DNA of 48,829 nt, taken from NCBI GenBank assembly GCA_017454765.1, contig JAFTCJ010000005.1, positions 1 through 48,829 on the forward strand. The letters are read 5' to 3'. The translations under genes and the position numbers were made by a program. The stretch is from Erysipelotrichaceae bacterium. Its GTDB lineage: Bacteria; Bacillota_I; Bacilli_A; Erysipelotrichales; Erysipelotrichaceae. Positions 22,907 through 31,407 of this stretch are shown here, one piece after another (position 1 is the stretch's first letter; every line of letters begins with the position of its first letter). The notes under the pieces were generated by a model. That model worked only from the letters and a program-made list of their open reading frames with translations. It had not been told where the DNA came from and ran no database searches.

Positions 22907-23422
22907 ATGAACAACACAAAGAAACTTGTACTGGCAGCACTGTTCATCGCGATCGGTGTTGTCCTGCCTCAGGCTTTCCATGCCATCCCCAATGCCGGCA
23001 GCATTTTTCTGCCGATGCATATTCCCGTACTGATCGCGGGCTTTGCCCTGGGTCCCGTCTTCGGCGCTATCTGCGGTGTCCTGACTCCGATCCTTTCGCA
23101 TCTGCTGTTTGGTATGCCGCCGGCACCGATGCTGGCACAGATGATCTGTGAACTGGCTGCCTATGGCTTCCTGACAGGTTTACTGAACAAGGTCTTCAAG
23201 GCCGGAAGCAATATCGGAAAGATCTATGTCGTTCTGATTCTGAGCATGCTTGGCGGAAGGCTGATCTACGGTCTGCTGAACTACTTCATTTTCAAAGCAG
23301 GCAGTTATTCCTTACAGATGTGGCTCTCAGCCGCCTTCATCAAGGCTCTGCCGGGTATTGCGATCCAGCTTGCGCTGATCCCGATCCTGGTCAGCAGGCT
23401 CAAGAAAGCGAAACTGTTCTAG
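22907..23422 (+). CDS. ECF transporter S component (substrate unknown)
   Basis: The 171-residue membrane protein has about six hydrophobic segments. FLPMHIPVLIAGFALGPVFG and ICGVLTPILSHLLFGMPPAP are typical of a large group of ECF substrate-binding S components related to PanT and HmpT. Substrate cannot be fixed from sequence. TTTAGGAGGATAAGA gives a strong ribosome site. Its own structured leader suggests ligand-responsive control distinct from the MocR gene upstream. It needs an EcfAAT module encoded elsewhere. Confidence 0.85.
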   Translation: MNNTKKLVLAALFIAIGVVLPQAFHAIPNAGSIFLPMHIPVLIAGFALGPVFGAICGVLTPILSHLLFGMPPAPMLAQMICELAAYGFLTGLLNKVFKAGSNIGKIYVVLILSMLGGRLIYGLLNYFIFKAGSYSLQMWLSAAFIKALPGIAIQLALIPILVSRLKKAKLF

Positions 23423-23428
23423 AAAAGA

Positions 23429-23455
23429 AAAAAGGTGCGATGAACGCGCCTTTTT
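23429..23455. terminator. Bidirectional terminator between the ECF and hsp20 genes
   Basis: AAAAAGGTGCG (23429-23439) pairs with CGCGCCTTTTT (23445-23455) around ATGAA with one G-U pair. It serves both convergent genes. Confidence 0.85.
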
Positions 23456-23458
23456 CAA

Positions 23459-23875
23459 TTATTCAATGGTAACTGTCTGTTTGGTTTCGATGGATTTCTG
23501 TTCCTTCGAAGGAAGAACGATGTTCAGGATGCCGTTGTCGAATTTTGCCTTGACATCTTCGGCTTTGATATTCTCACCGACATAGAAGCTTCTTGAGCAG
23601 CTGCCGAATCTTCTTTCGGAGCGGATCAGATTGCCCTTGGCATCTTTTTCCTCGTTGGAAACATTGTGGGTCGCCTTGATGTTGAGGTAACCGTCGATCA
23701 GTTCCATCTGTACATCTTCCTTGGCGTAGCCGGGCAGTTCGATGTCGAGGTTGTAGTAACCGTCTTTTTCATAGACATCGGTCTTCATGACACTGTTGTT
23801 ATATACTGTCTCTTTCGGGAAGAAACCGTCAAATACATCATCGAATACATCTAAAGTTCTGGGAAAATACTTCAT
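23459..23875 (-). CDS. Small heat-shock protein, Hsp20/alpha-crystallin family
   Basis: The 138-residue holdase chaperone prevents aggregation of unfolded proteins without ATP. ATG 23875 is chosen because AAGGAGG lies nine bases upstream and the product starts MKYFPRTLDVFDDVFDGFFP; an upstream frame extends to 23908. The alpha-crystallin domain (about 35-130) has the usual IELPGYAKEDVQMELIDGYL, SERRFGSCSRSFYVGENI and AKFDNGILNIVLP elements. The promoter (minus strand TTGACA, 16 bases, TATGAT) overlaps a CIRCE-like operator, so HrcA repression relieved by heat is likely. Confidence 0.93.
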   Translation of the reverse strand: MKYFPRTLDVFDDVFDGFFPKETVYNNSVMKTDVYEKDGYYNLDIELPGYAKEDVQMELIDGYLNIKATHNVSNEEKDAKGNLIRSERRFGSCSRSFYVGENIKAEDVKAKFDNGILNIVLPSKEQKSIETKQTVTIE

Positions 23876-23919
23876 TTTACATACCTCCTTGTACGGGTCT
23901 ATGATCACCCTGCATATAT

Positions 23920-23947
23920 ATCATATCACATTATTTAGCACTGTCAA
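23920..23947 (-). promoter_or_regulatory. hsp20 promoter
   Basis: On the minus strand, TTGACA (23942-23947) and TATGAT (23920-23925) are separated by 16 bases. The -35 box lies in the spacer region of the CIRCE-like repeat. Confidence 0.7.
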
Positions 23948-23961
23948 GCATAAAGTGCTAG
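23935..23961. promoter_or_regulatory. CIRCE-like HrcA operator
   Basis: TTAGCACTG-N9-AAGTGCTAG matches the CIRCE consensus (TTAGCACTC-N9-GAGTGCTAA) at 8 of 9 and 7 of 9 positions. Two further RGTGCTA copies follow at about 23966-23985, so there may be extra HrcA contacts. Confidence 0.75.
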
Positions 23962-24003
23962 CAAAGGTGCTAAAATAGTGCTAAATGTAAGGCAGATAAA
24001 AAA

Positions 24004-24696
24004 TCAAAGAGAAGCTGTTTCCTGTGAAAAGAAAGCCTCTCCGACTTTGCGGTAGGAAGTATCGTTGTAGGAGATCATGGAAAAGACGTCATCTTCAAAA
24101 CCGATGATCGTCAGCGAGGCATTGTCGACCAGGCGTTCCTGATGGAATTCAGGGAAGAGTCTGTGTATGACCAGACAGATCGCAAAGGAGGAAGTGGAGA
24201 TCAGGATGTCTCCGTCCTTGTATTTCTGACACAGCATTTCAATGCCTTCCAGCAGACGCAGGGCTGCTTTTTCAGGGCCTTCAAAGGTGCCGCTGTCATC
24301 GCTTTCTTCGATCATCTTTCCGATCTCAAGGTCGCTGTAGTAATGATAGAGACCTTCATAGCCGTCAAAGGGCTGATTGACTTTTTCGTATAAGGGTCCC
24401 AGCATTTCCTGATAGGTCCTGTCTTCGAATTTTCCATAGCCCATCTCCCTAAAATGCATATCGGGGACGACTTCGCAGGGCTTTTCATTCTGGGAAAGGA
24501 ATGTTTCAGCCGTCTGTATCTGTCTGCCGGCATCACCGCAGTACGCACAGTCAAAAGAGATCTTTCTTGCTCCGTAGCCGGCGCACTTTGCCTGATAGAT
24601 GCCAAGATCGGTCAGAGGGGCATTGTGCCAGCCGTGTACGCGTCCTTCCAGATTATACTCAGTCTGTCCGTGTCTGAGGAAATACAGTTTCAGCAT
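24004..24696 (-). CDS. Histidine phosphatase family protein
   Basis: The 230-residue protein starts MLKLYFLRHGQTEYNLEGRV, with the phospho-accepting His9 in the RHG motif, and keeps the companion Arg and Glu motifs (GDAGRQIQTAETF; FREMGYGKFE). The usual second-His motif SHG is replaced by STSSFAICLVIHRL, so the distal catalytic His is altered or displaced; activity is less certain than for the enzyme at 13822. Substrate unknown. It is divergent from the 5'-nucleotidase gene. Confidence 0.82.
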   Translation of the reverse strand: MLKLYFLRHGQTEYNLEGRVHGWHNAPLTDLGIYQAKCAGYGARKISFDCAYCGDAGRQIQTAETFLSQNEKPCEVVPDMHFREMGYGKFEDRTYQEMLGPLYEKVNQPFDGYEGLYHYYSDLEIGKMIEESDDSGTFEGPEKAALRLLEGIEMLCQKYKDGDILISTSSFAICLVIHRLFPEFHQERLVDNASLTIIGFEDDVFSMISYNDTSYRKVGEAFFSQETASL

Positions 24697-24811
24697 ATCT
24701 CCATTATATAAGGGGTTATAATATTTTTGTTAATACACGATGTGTCTGTTGATACATAATGAAACAATATCCTGCCGGATCTATCAGATGAAAGGGTAAC
24801 AGGTGAATTTT

Positions 24812-26461
24812 ATGAAGAGGATTGTTCAGTTACTGGTCGTAATGATGATGTGTCTTGCGCTTTGTTCCTGCCAGATCAAAAAGGAACAGAAAGATGACAT
24901 CTATATCTTTTTTACTTCCGATGTCCACTGCGGCGTCGATGAGAATCTGACACTGGCTTCTTTGAAGGCGCTGGTCGATGATACGAAAGCCGAACATCCC
25001 TATGTCACCCTGGTCGACTGCGGTGACTATCTGCAGGGCGGCGCTCTGGGCACCCTGTCAAAGGGAAGTCTGGCCGTTGAACTGATGAATGAAATGAACT
25101 ATGATATCGTCACGATCGGCAATCATGAATTCGACTACGGAATGGATGAACTGACGAAACGCCTGGATGAGCTGAATGCCAGGATCGTCGTTTCCAATGC
25201 GGTCTACAGCGGACAGAAAGGCAATTCCCTCAAAAAGAGCGAGGAATATATCATCATGGATTATGACGGAACGAAGGTTGGTTTTATCGGCATCCTGACG
25301 CCCACCACCATCACTTCCTCCACGCCTGCTTTTTTCATAGAAGACGGAGAATATGTCTATGATTTTTACGGCGGTGAAGACGGCGAGAGAGAAGCGAAAC
25401 ATCTGCAGGAGATCGTCGATGAGCTCAGAAAGCAGAAGGTCGACTATGTCATCGCTCTGAGTCATTCAGGCACCAATATCGAGGAAAGGCCCTATGATGC
25501 GGTCTCGGTGATCTCCAAGACAAGGGGCATCGATGTCTTCCTCGACGGCCATTCCCATTCACTGATCACTGAGGATTATTATCCCAACGCTGACGGCGAA
25601 GATGTGCTGTTATCTTCTGTCGGCACAAAGCTGCAGGAAGCCGGAGAGCTGATCCTGGGTAAAGACAAGACGATCTCTGTCGTCCATTTTGAGGAGTATG
25701 ATCGTCAGGACGAAGTGATCCTGAAGGCTGTTGAAAAAGCAAACGGCGAACTGAATGAGATCCTGTCACAGGAGATCTGCACGATCGATAACGATATCTC
25801 CATCACTGATGAAGAAGGCATCAGGATGGTCCGTGCCAGGGAAACCGGAGCCGGCGATTTTTCCGCAGATGCCCTCAGGTATGAGATGGGCACGGATATC
25901 GCCATCGTCAACGGCGGCGGTGTCAGGGCGACGATCCCGGCCGGCGTCGTCACTTATCAGAGCTTGCTGAATGTCATGCCGTTCCAGAACATCCTCGGTT
26001 CCTGTCTGGCCACCGGTCAGCAGATCATGGATGCACTGGAATTCGGTGCCAAACAGACGGAGTATATCTACAAGCTGGACGGTAATCCCGTCGGCGAGTT
26101 CGGCGGGTTCTTCCAGGTATCCGGTCTGAAGTATACGGTCGACACATCGATCGAAAGCAGTGTGATGCTGGATGACAACAACATGTTTGCCGGTTTTGAG
26201 AATGATAACAGAAGAGTGAAAGACGTTTTGGTTCTGAGAGACGGCGAATATGTTCCGATCGATCCAAAGGCCTATTACTCTGTTGCTGCCAGCAATTATG
26301 CCCTGTTCAGAAGCGGAGACGGCAACACCATCTTCTCTGAATGCGAACGGATCATCGAAGAAGGTCCGGTGGATGTCCTGGGTCTGATCGATTTCTGTCA
26401 GAGCGAGGCGTTCATTCCGGAGAACTATATGAAACCGGACGGAAGGATCACGATTGAGTAG
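24812..26461 (+). CDS. 5'-nucleotidase/UDP-sugar hydrolase family lipoprotein
   Basis: The 549-residue exported enzyme should dephosphorylate nucleotides or related esters outside the cell. ATG 24812 follows AGGTGA; a GTG at 24803 is an alternative. The N-terminus is a lipoprotein signal ending LALCSC. The metallophosphatase domain shows FTSDVHCG, DCGDYLQGG, GNHEFDYG, LSHSGTN and DGHSHS, which together supply the dimetal ligands. The C-terminal nucleotide-binding domain includes AIVNGGGVRATI. The gene overlaps the polysaccharide deacetylase gene by eight bases. Confidence 0.92.
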   Translation: MKRIVQLLVVMMMCLALCSCQIKKEQKDDIYIFFTSDVHCGVDENLTLASLKALVDDTKAEHPYVTLVDCGDYLQGGALGTLSKGSLAVELMNEMNYDIVTIGNHEFDYGMDELTKRLDELNARIVVSNAVYSGQKGNSLKKSEEYIIMDYDGTKVGFIGILTPTTITSSTPAFFIEDGEYVYDFYGGEDGEREAKHLQEIVDELRKQKVDYVIALSHSGTNIEERPYDAVSVISKTRGIDVFLDGHSHSLITEDYYPNADGEDVLLSSVGTKLQEAGELILGKDKTISVVHFEEYDRQDEVILKAVEKANGELNEILSQEICTIDNDISITDEEGIRMVRARETGAGDFSADALRYEMGTDIAIVNGGGVRATIPAGVVTYQSLLNVMPFQNILGSCLATGQQIMDALEFGAKQTEYIYKLDGNPVGEFGGFFQVSGLKYTVDTSIESSVMLDDNNMFAGFENDNRRVKDVLVLRDGEYVPIDPKAYYSVAASNYALFRSGDGNTIFSECERIIEEGPVDVLGLIDFCQSEAFIPENYMKPDGRITIE

Positions 26462-27647
26462 AAAATTTCTGATTTTCTTATGTGCACTGCTGCTATGCTG
26501 CAGCGGCTGCACGAAGAGCATCAATGAGAATGCCGAAAAATACCGCAACGGCAGATGCGTCGCTTTTTATCCGGCCAATAATGAAGAGGTCAGGGAATAT
26601 GCGGTCTCTCTTTGCGAAAGCAGAGAAGAGCGGATCTATGATTATCAGAAAAAGAAAAGCGGAGATCTTTATGCGATCTCCTATCTGGACGGCAGAATTT
26701 TCTATGTCAATGAAGATGATACAAAGCCGGAACTGACGATGACAAGCGGTGAAGCGATCCTGTCCAATCATCTGCGCTATGAAATGAAAAAGGCCGGGAA
26801 AGATATCGCCTATACTTCACAGTTCTGGCTGGATACGGCTCCGGATGCCCTGGATCTTTCAAAGATCACAGGTGTCATCGAACACGATGCGATCACTGTA
26901 TATTATGAAGAATACGATCAGACGGTAAGACTGCCGATGCTTTTTCTGAAGGAACTGACAGGCATCGATCCGGGGACCAGACAGACACAAGAGGATGAAA
27001 GACTGGTCTATATCGATCCGGAAAGGCCGATGCTGGCGATCACATATGACGACGGTCCCTATAAGAAGGTGGACACGCTTCTGTATGATCTTTTTGACAG
27101 ATACGGCGGCAGGGCAACTTTCTATTCCGTAGGCAGCCGCATGTCCAAATCGGAGCTGGACAGTATCGCTTACGGCATCTCTTTGGGCATGGAATTCGGT
27201 TCCCACACCGAGAATCATGAAAACCTGGGAAAGCTGAGCGCGAATTCAGCCAAGCACACAGTCTATGAGCCGATCGATTATGTGAAGAAAAAACTGGGCT
27301 ATGAGATGAAGACTTACCGTCCGCCCTATGGTGTACGTAATTCCGACATGGAACAGATCATCTCCATTCCGGCGGTCCTGTGGAGCGTGGACTCCAAGGA
27401 CTGGTCCAACCGGGATGCGGACATCACTTATGACAAGATCATGGATCAGATCGATAACTATGACGTCATCCTGATGCATTCTTTATACATGTCATCGGAA
27501 CAGGCAAGTGAAAAGCTGGTACCCGAACTGATCGACAGGGGATACCAGCTTGTGACGGTCACGGAGCTGATGGAACAGCTTGGTGTCGAAGTATCCGATA
27601 TCACTTACTTCGCCGATGAAACTACTATTCACTACGCAATGCGATGA
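26454..27647 (+). CDS. Polysaccharide deacetylase lipoprotein
   Basis: The 397-residue protein starts at TTG 26454 behind GGAAGGA and has a lipoprotein signal ending LLCCSGC. The first half (about 30-190) resembles a domain often found before NodB-like deacetylases. The NodB domain (about 195-370) has AITYDDGPY with the catalytic Asp, SHTENHENL with the zinc His pair and RPPYGVRN. It probably removes N-acetyl groups from peptidoglycan or another surface glycan. The start overlaps the nucleotidase stop, and the 3' end overlaps the convergent ABC transporter gene by 23 bases, leaving no room for a separate terminator. Confidence 0.9.
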   Translation: MSRKFLIFLCALLLCCSGCTKSINENAEKYRNGRCVAFYPANNEEVREYAVSLCESREERIYDYQKKKSGDLYAISYLDGRIFYVNEDDTKPELTMTSGEAILSNHLRYEMKKAGKDIAYTSQFWLDTAPDALDLSKITGVIEHDAITVYYEEYDQTVRLPMLFLKELTGIDPGTRQTQEDERLVYIDPERPMLAITYDDGPYKKVDTLLYDLFDRYGGRATFYSVGSRMSKSELDSIAYGISLGMEFGSHTENHENLGKLSANSAKHTVYEPIDYVKKKLGYEMKTYRPPYGVRNSDMEQIISIPAVLWSVDSKDWSNRDADITYDKIMDQIDNYDVILMHSLYMSSEQASEKLVPELIDRGYQLVTVTELMEQLGVEVSDITYFADETTIHYAMR

Positions 27648-30600
27648 CCGGGTCCTGCCTGGCCGCTTTTTTTGATGGGATGAATCCGGCGATGATCGTC
27701 AGAACGACTGATATCAGAACCAGCACGGCAGCCGCTCTTTTTTCCAGTACCGCATTGACATTGTAGTTGCTGGTCAGGGTGTGGATATAATGATTGATGA
27801 CGGGGATCAGGGCCAGCGTCGTACCGACACCCAATAAGCCTGACAATAATCCGATGATGAAAGTCTCGGCCGAGAAGATCGACGAGATATTGCGTTTTGA
27901 TGCGCCCATAGCTCTTAAGATGCCGATCTCCTTGGTCCTTTCCAGGACTGATATCAGGGTGATGACGGCAATCATAATCGAAGATACGACCAGGGAGATC
28001 GATACGAAGGCGACCAGTACATAGGTCACGACATCGACAATCGTCTTGACGGAGGACATCAGGATGCCGGTGATATCGGTGTAGCGGATCTGTTTTTCCT
28101 CATCGACGGATTCATTGTATCTGTCCAGGAAGGCGAGGAAATTTTCCTTGCCGTCGAAGTCACGGAAATAGATCGAGATGGAAGTCGGATCATCGAGATC
28201 CTGATAGCCCAGAGCGATCAGATTGTTGGCGGAGGTCTTTTCCTCGGTACCGGACATCATCGTCTCCATGAGTCTTGAAAGTTCATCCTGATCCATGTCG
28301 AAACGGAAGGCCTGTGCGAATTTGTCGGTATCGACTTTCATCAGATTGCCTGAAAGCAGATCGCTCAGTGAAGACAGGGATTCCATCATCGGTGTCATCA
28401 TCTGAGCGGTGGCCGTGCCGATCTGGGAAGCGATCATCATGACCGTGAAATCGTTGAGCATCTGATTGATGACTTCGGATGTATTCGATAGCATGTCGGA
28501 ATCTCTCATCAGGGACATGATCAGTCCGTTGTTTGTCAGTTCGGAAGTTCCGCTGTAGGTGATGTCGTTTTCGTCCGCTTCATAGCGGACACGGGAATCG
28601 ACCGCGATCCCCTTGATCTGGTCATAATAGGATCCGAACATCGAGGAAACGCTCTGTGCGAGTTTTGCGTACTGTCCGTCGCTGATCAGCATCAGGAAGG
28701 CGGAGACATCGACATCGCCCATCTGTCCCAGATACTGCTGGTTTGCGGACAAGAGGTTTTTCGCAAAGTCCCTGTATCCTTCAGGAGTGATGGTCTGTTT
28801 GATCTCATTCAGTTTGTCCTCATCCAGGATCAGGTATTGTGTAACTGTTCCTTCCTCATCCGTTTCTTCGATGAGGTTGTTTTCATTGTAGGAAGTGACG
28901 GCCTGATTCAGATAGGATGTGTTGATCATCGTGAAGATGCCGGTCAGGATCGTCGCATCCGGTGTTTCAGAGATCATGTCGGCTGCGGTCTGCGCAGAGT
29001 TCATGATGATCTGCTGCATCTGTTTTTCATTCAGTGTATCAAATTTGAAGGAGTCCTCATCGATGTTGATCTCAAAGGCTTCCTTGATCAGATCTTCGTC
29101 GATGGACACCATGTCGTTGAAATCGATCTTGTTTTCGTTTTCCTTGTTTTCTTCATCGAAGCGTTTGCCGGAGAAGACATCGACATCCCGATTTGAAAGC
29201 TGCTTGGATACGATGGCCGTCTGGGCAGACTGGGCGATGATGTAGTCGCACAGATCCTGACTGTAGGCGACACCCGGAGAAAGCGCCATCGAATCATTGC
29301 CTTCCTTGAGGCAGACGATGCCGGCGATCTTCAGTTTCAGGGATCTGTCATAGAGATCTCTCATATAGGCGTCATCGCCGGACATGTCTTCATAGATGTC
29401 ATATCTGACGTTGTAGCGGTAAAGATCGGTCGGCCTGATCAGACGCAGATCGACATTCATCAGTTCCTCGTAGGTGAATTCCAGGGAAGGATTGTTTACC
29501 CCCGAAGATTCCCCGGCCATGACGTTGTTGATGATGGTCTTGAGTTCATTGGTATCTCTTAAACCCAATGAATATAAAAGCAGATCCGAGACCGAATTGG
29601 GTTCGGAAAGAACCAGCAGGAGTTCATCATAATGCTCAGGCCATCTGCCGGCCAGAACATCATACTGGTCTTTGTAGGAATCGATATTTTCATTCATCCT
29701 GAGGAAGACGCTGTTTGAGCCCATTGAAAAAGACGACATGAAGGAAGTTGCCTGATCGGAATACATCGAGCTCATCAGGGAGCTCGGATTGAGCTTGGCG
29801 AGATTGTCTTTCACGTCAATCGTATAGATCAGCGGTTTGACGGAATAGGAATAGTCGATGTAGCTGACATCGTCTCTGTAATCATCCTCATGGCTTTCCA
29901 GATAGGCTTTGAGGCTTTTGAGATCGTTGGAGCCGATGGATGAGAACATCGTCGTCAGATAGGGACGTTCCCTGACCTTGTCTCCTTCCGCCTGATTGTT
30001 TTCCCTGTCGGACACCATCGTCAGGATGGCCGATGCGGCATCGGCTGTTTCCGACGTAATCGTTAAGGGATAGGAGGACAGGGTGTCTTCCTGTATCTTG
30101 TCGATGTAATTCTGAAAACCGGTAGACAAAGCTAAAATCAATGCAATACCGATGATGCCGATGGATCCGGCAAAGGAGGTCAGGATGGTCCTTCCTTTCT
30201 TGGTCAGCAGGTTGTTGAAGGAAAGGGAAAGAGCCGTCAGATAAGACATGTGGGCCTTTCTGACTTTCTTTGTTTCGTTTTCCGTGTTTCTGTTTTCTGC
30301 CTGATAGGGATTGGAGTCGGAAATGATCTGTCCGTCCTTGAGATTGACGATGCGGTCGGCGTAGCGGTCGGCCAGCTGCGGGTTGTGGGTGACCATGACG
30401 ACCAGACGGTCTTTCGCCACTTCCTTCAGCAGTTCCATGACCTGTAAGGAAGTTCTGGAATCCAGCGCACCGGTAGGTTCGTCTGCCAGAAGGATGTCGG
30501 GATCGTTGACCAGAGCTCTGGCGATCGCGACTCTCTGCATCTGTCCGCCGGAGAGCTGATTGGGCCTTTTGTGGGCGTGTTCCTGTAGTCCGACTTCTTC

Positions 30601-30978
30601 CAGAGCCCTGAGAGCTCTTCTTTTACGTTCCTTGCGGGAGATGCCGGCGATGGTCAGTGCCAGTTCGACATTGGAAAGGACGTTCTGATGAGGTATGAGA
30701 TTATAGGACTGAAAAACAAAACCGACCGTATGGTTGCGGTAGGTGTCCCAGTCCCGGTCTTTGTAGTCTTTGGTGGAGACGCCGTTGATGATGAGGTCTC
30801 CTTCGTCATATCTGTCCAGACCGCCGATGATGTTCAAGAGCGTCGTCTTGCCCGAGCCTGAAGGTCCCAGTACGGCAAGAAACTCGGAATCGCGCAGATC
30901 CAGGGAAACATGATCCAGCGCCTGCTGGACGAGGTCTCCGGTCTTATAGGTCTTGCAGATATTCTTCAGCTGCAGCAT
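27625..30978 (-). CDS. ABC transporter fusion: ATPase plus FtsX-like permease
   Basis: The 1117-residue protein joins an ABC ATPase (residues 1-230; Walker A GPSGSGKTT at 38-46, signature LSGGQMQR near 143, Walker B ILLADEPTGALD) to a MacB/FtsX-type permease. After the ATPase come one membrane segment (about 265-285), a very long extracytoplasmic region of about 670 residues, and three membrane segments at the C-terminus typical of FtsX. Such mechanotransmission transporters do not usually carry substrates through the membrane but move lipoproteins or peptides or signal to wall hydrolases. The role is unknown; neighbouring envelope lipoproteins suggest a surface function. No partner adaptor is visible. 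Confidence 0.9.
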   Translation of the reverse strand: MLQLKNICKTYKTGDLVQQALDHVSLDLRDSEFLAVLGPSGSGKTTLLNIIGGLDRYDEGDLIINGVSTKDYKDRDWDTYRNHTVGFVFQSYNLIPHQNVLSNVELALTIAGISRKERKRRALRALEEVGLQEHAHKRPNQLSGGQMQRVAIARALVNDPDILLADEPTGALDSRTSLQVMELLKEVAKDRLVVMVTHNPQLADRYADRIVNLKDGQIISDSNPYQAENRNTENETKKVRKAHMSYLTALSLSFNNLLTKKGRTILTSFAGSIGIIGIALILALSTGFQNYIDKIQEDTLSSYPLTITSETADAASAILTMVSDRENNQAEGDKVRERPYLTTMFSSIGSNDLKSLKAYLESHEDDYRDDVSYIDYSYSVKPLIYTIDVKDNLAKLNPSSLMSSMYSDQATSFMSSFSMGSNSVFLRMNENIDSYKDQYDVLAGRWPEHYDELLLVLSEPNSVSDLLLYSLGLRDTNELKTIINNVMAGESSGVNNPSLEFTYEELMNVDLRLIRPTDLYRYNVRYDIYEDMSGDDAYMRDLYDRSLKLKIAGIVCLKEGNDSMALSPGVAYSQDLCDYIIAQSAQTAIVSKQLSNRDVDVFSGKRFDEENKENENKIDFNDMVSIDEDLIKEAFEINIDEDSFKFDTLNEKQMQQIIMNSAQTAADMISETPDATILTGIFTMINTSYLNQAVTSYNENNLIEETDEEGTVTQYLILDEDKLNEIKQTITPEGYRDFAKNLLSANQQYLGQMGDVDVSAFLMLISDGQYAKLAQSVSSMFGSYYDQIKGIAVDSRVRYEADENDITYSGTSELTNNGLIMSLMRDSDMLSNTSEVINQMLNDFTVMMIASQIGTATAQMMTPMMESLSSLSDLLSGNLMKVDTDKFAQAFRFDMDQDELSRLMETMMSGTEEKTSANNLIALGYQDLDDPTSISIYFRDFDGKENFLAFLDRYNESVDEEKQIRYTDITGILMSSVKTIVDVVTYVLVAFVSISLVVSSIMIAVITLISVLERTKEIGILRAMGASKRNISSIFSAETFIIGLLSGLLGVGTTLALIPVINHYIHTLTSNYNVNAVLEKRAAAVLVLISVVLTIIAGFIPSKKAARQDPVIALRSE

Positions 30979-31071
30979 AAATGCATTTTACCATTAAAAG
31001 CATGATGATGACAGGAGGATGCCCGAATTGGCTCTTAATTATTCATGCAAAAATGTTAAAATCAATATGAT

Positions 31072-31407
31072 ATGAGAAACAAATATGCGAGCTGCGGTCT
31101 GAATTACGATATCATTCTGGAACGCTATCCCAATATCAGCGAATACGAAGAGATCGTCAATGCCTATCTGGATGACGAGTTTTTTGAACAGCTGGAAGGG
31201 ATGCTGGACAGTGAAGACTACGCGATGGCCAAGGATGCGGTCAAGGGACTCTATATCCTGGCAAGCGAGCTGTGTCTGTTCCCGCTCTATGAAAGACTCC
31301 TGGAGGTATACGAGGATCTGGAATACGAGATGTACGGCGATGTCATGTCACACTGTCAGGACGTGATCGATTATCATAAACGGATCAGAGGTATCTTCAA
31401 TGTTTGA
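31072..31407 (+). CDS. Hpt-like four-helix protein lacking the phospho-accepting His
   Basis: The 111-residue protein resembles small Hpt proteins of Bacillota: CGLNYDIILERYPNISEYEE at the start, AYLDDEFFEQLEGMLDSEDY in the second helix and AMAKDAVKGLYILASELCLF where the AHTLKG motif should lie, then LYERLLEVYEDLE. In an ungapped alignment the active His is replaced by Lys58, so phosphotransfer is not expected. It could act as a scaffold or inhibitor. No ribosome site is seen before the ATG. It overlaps mnmG by eight bases, an unusual partner, so it may be coupled to translation of a tRNA-modification enzyme. Confidence 0.65.
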   Translation: MRNKYASCGLNYDIILERYPNISEYEEIVNAYLDDEFFEQLEGMLDSEDYAMAKDAVKGLYILASELCLFPLYERLLEVYEDLEYEMYGDVMSHCQDVIDYHKRIRGIFNV

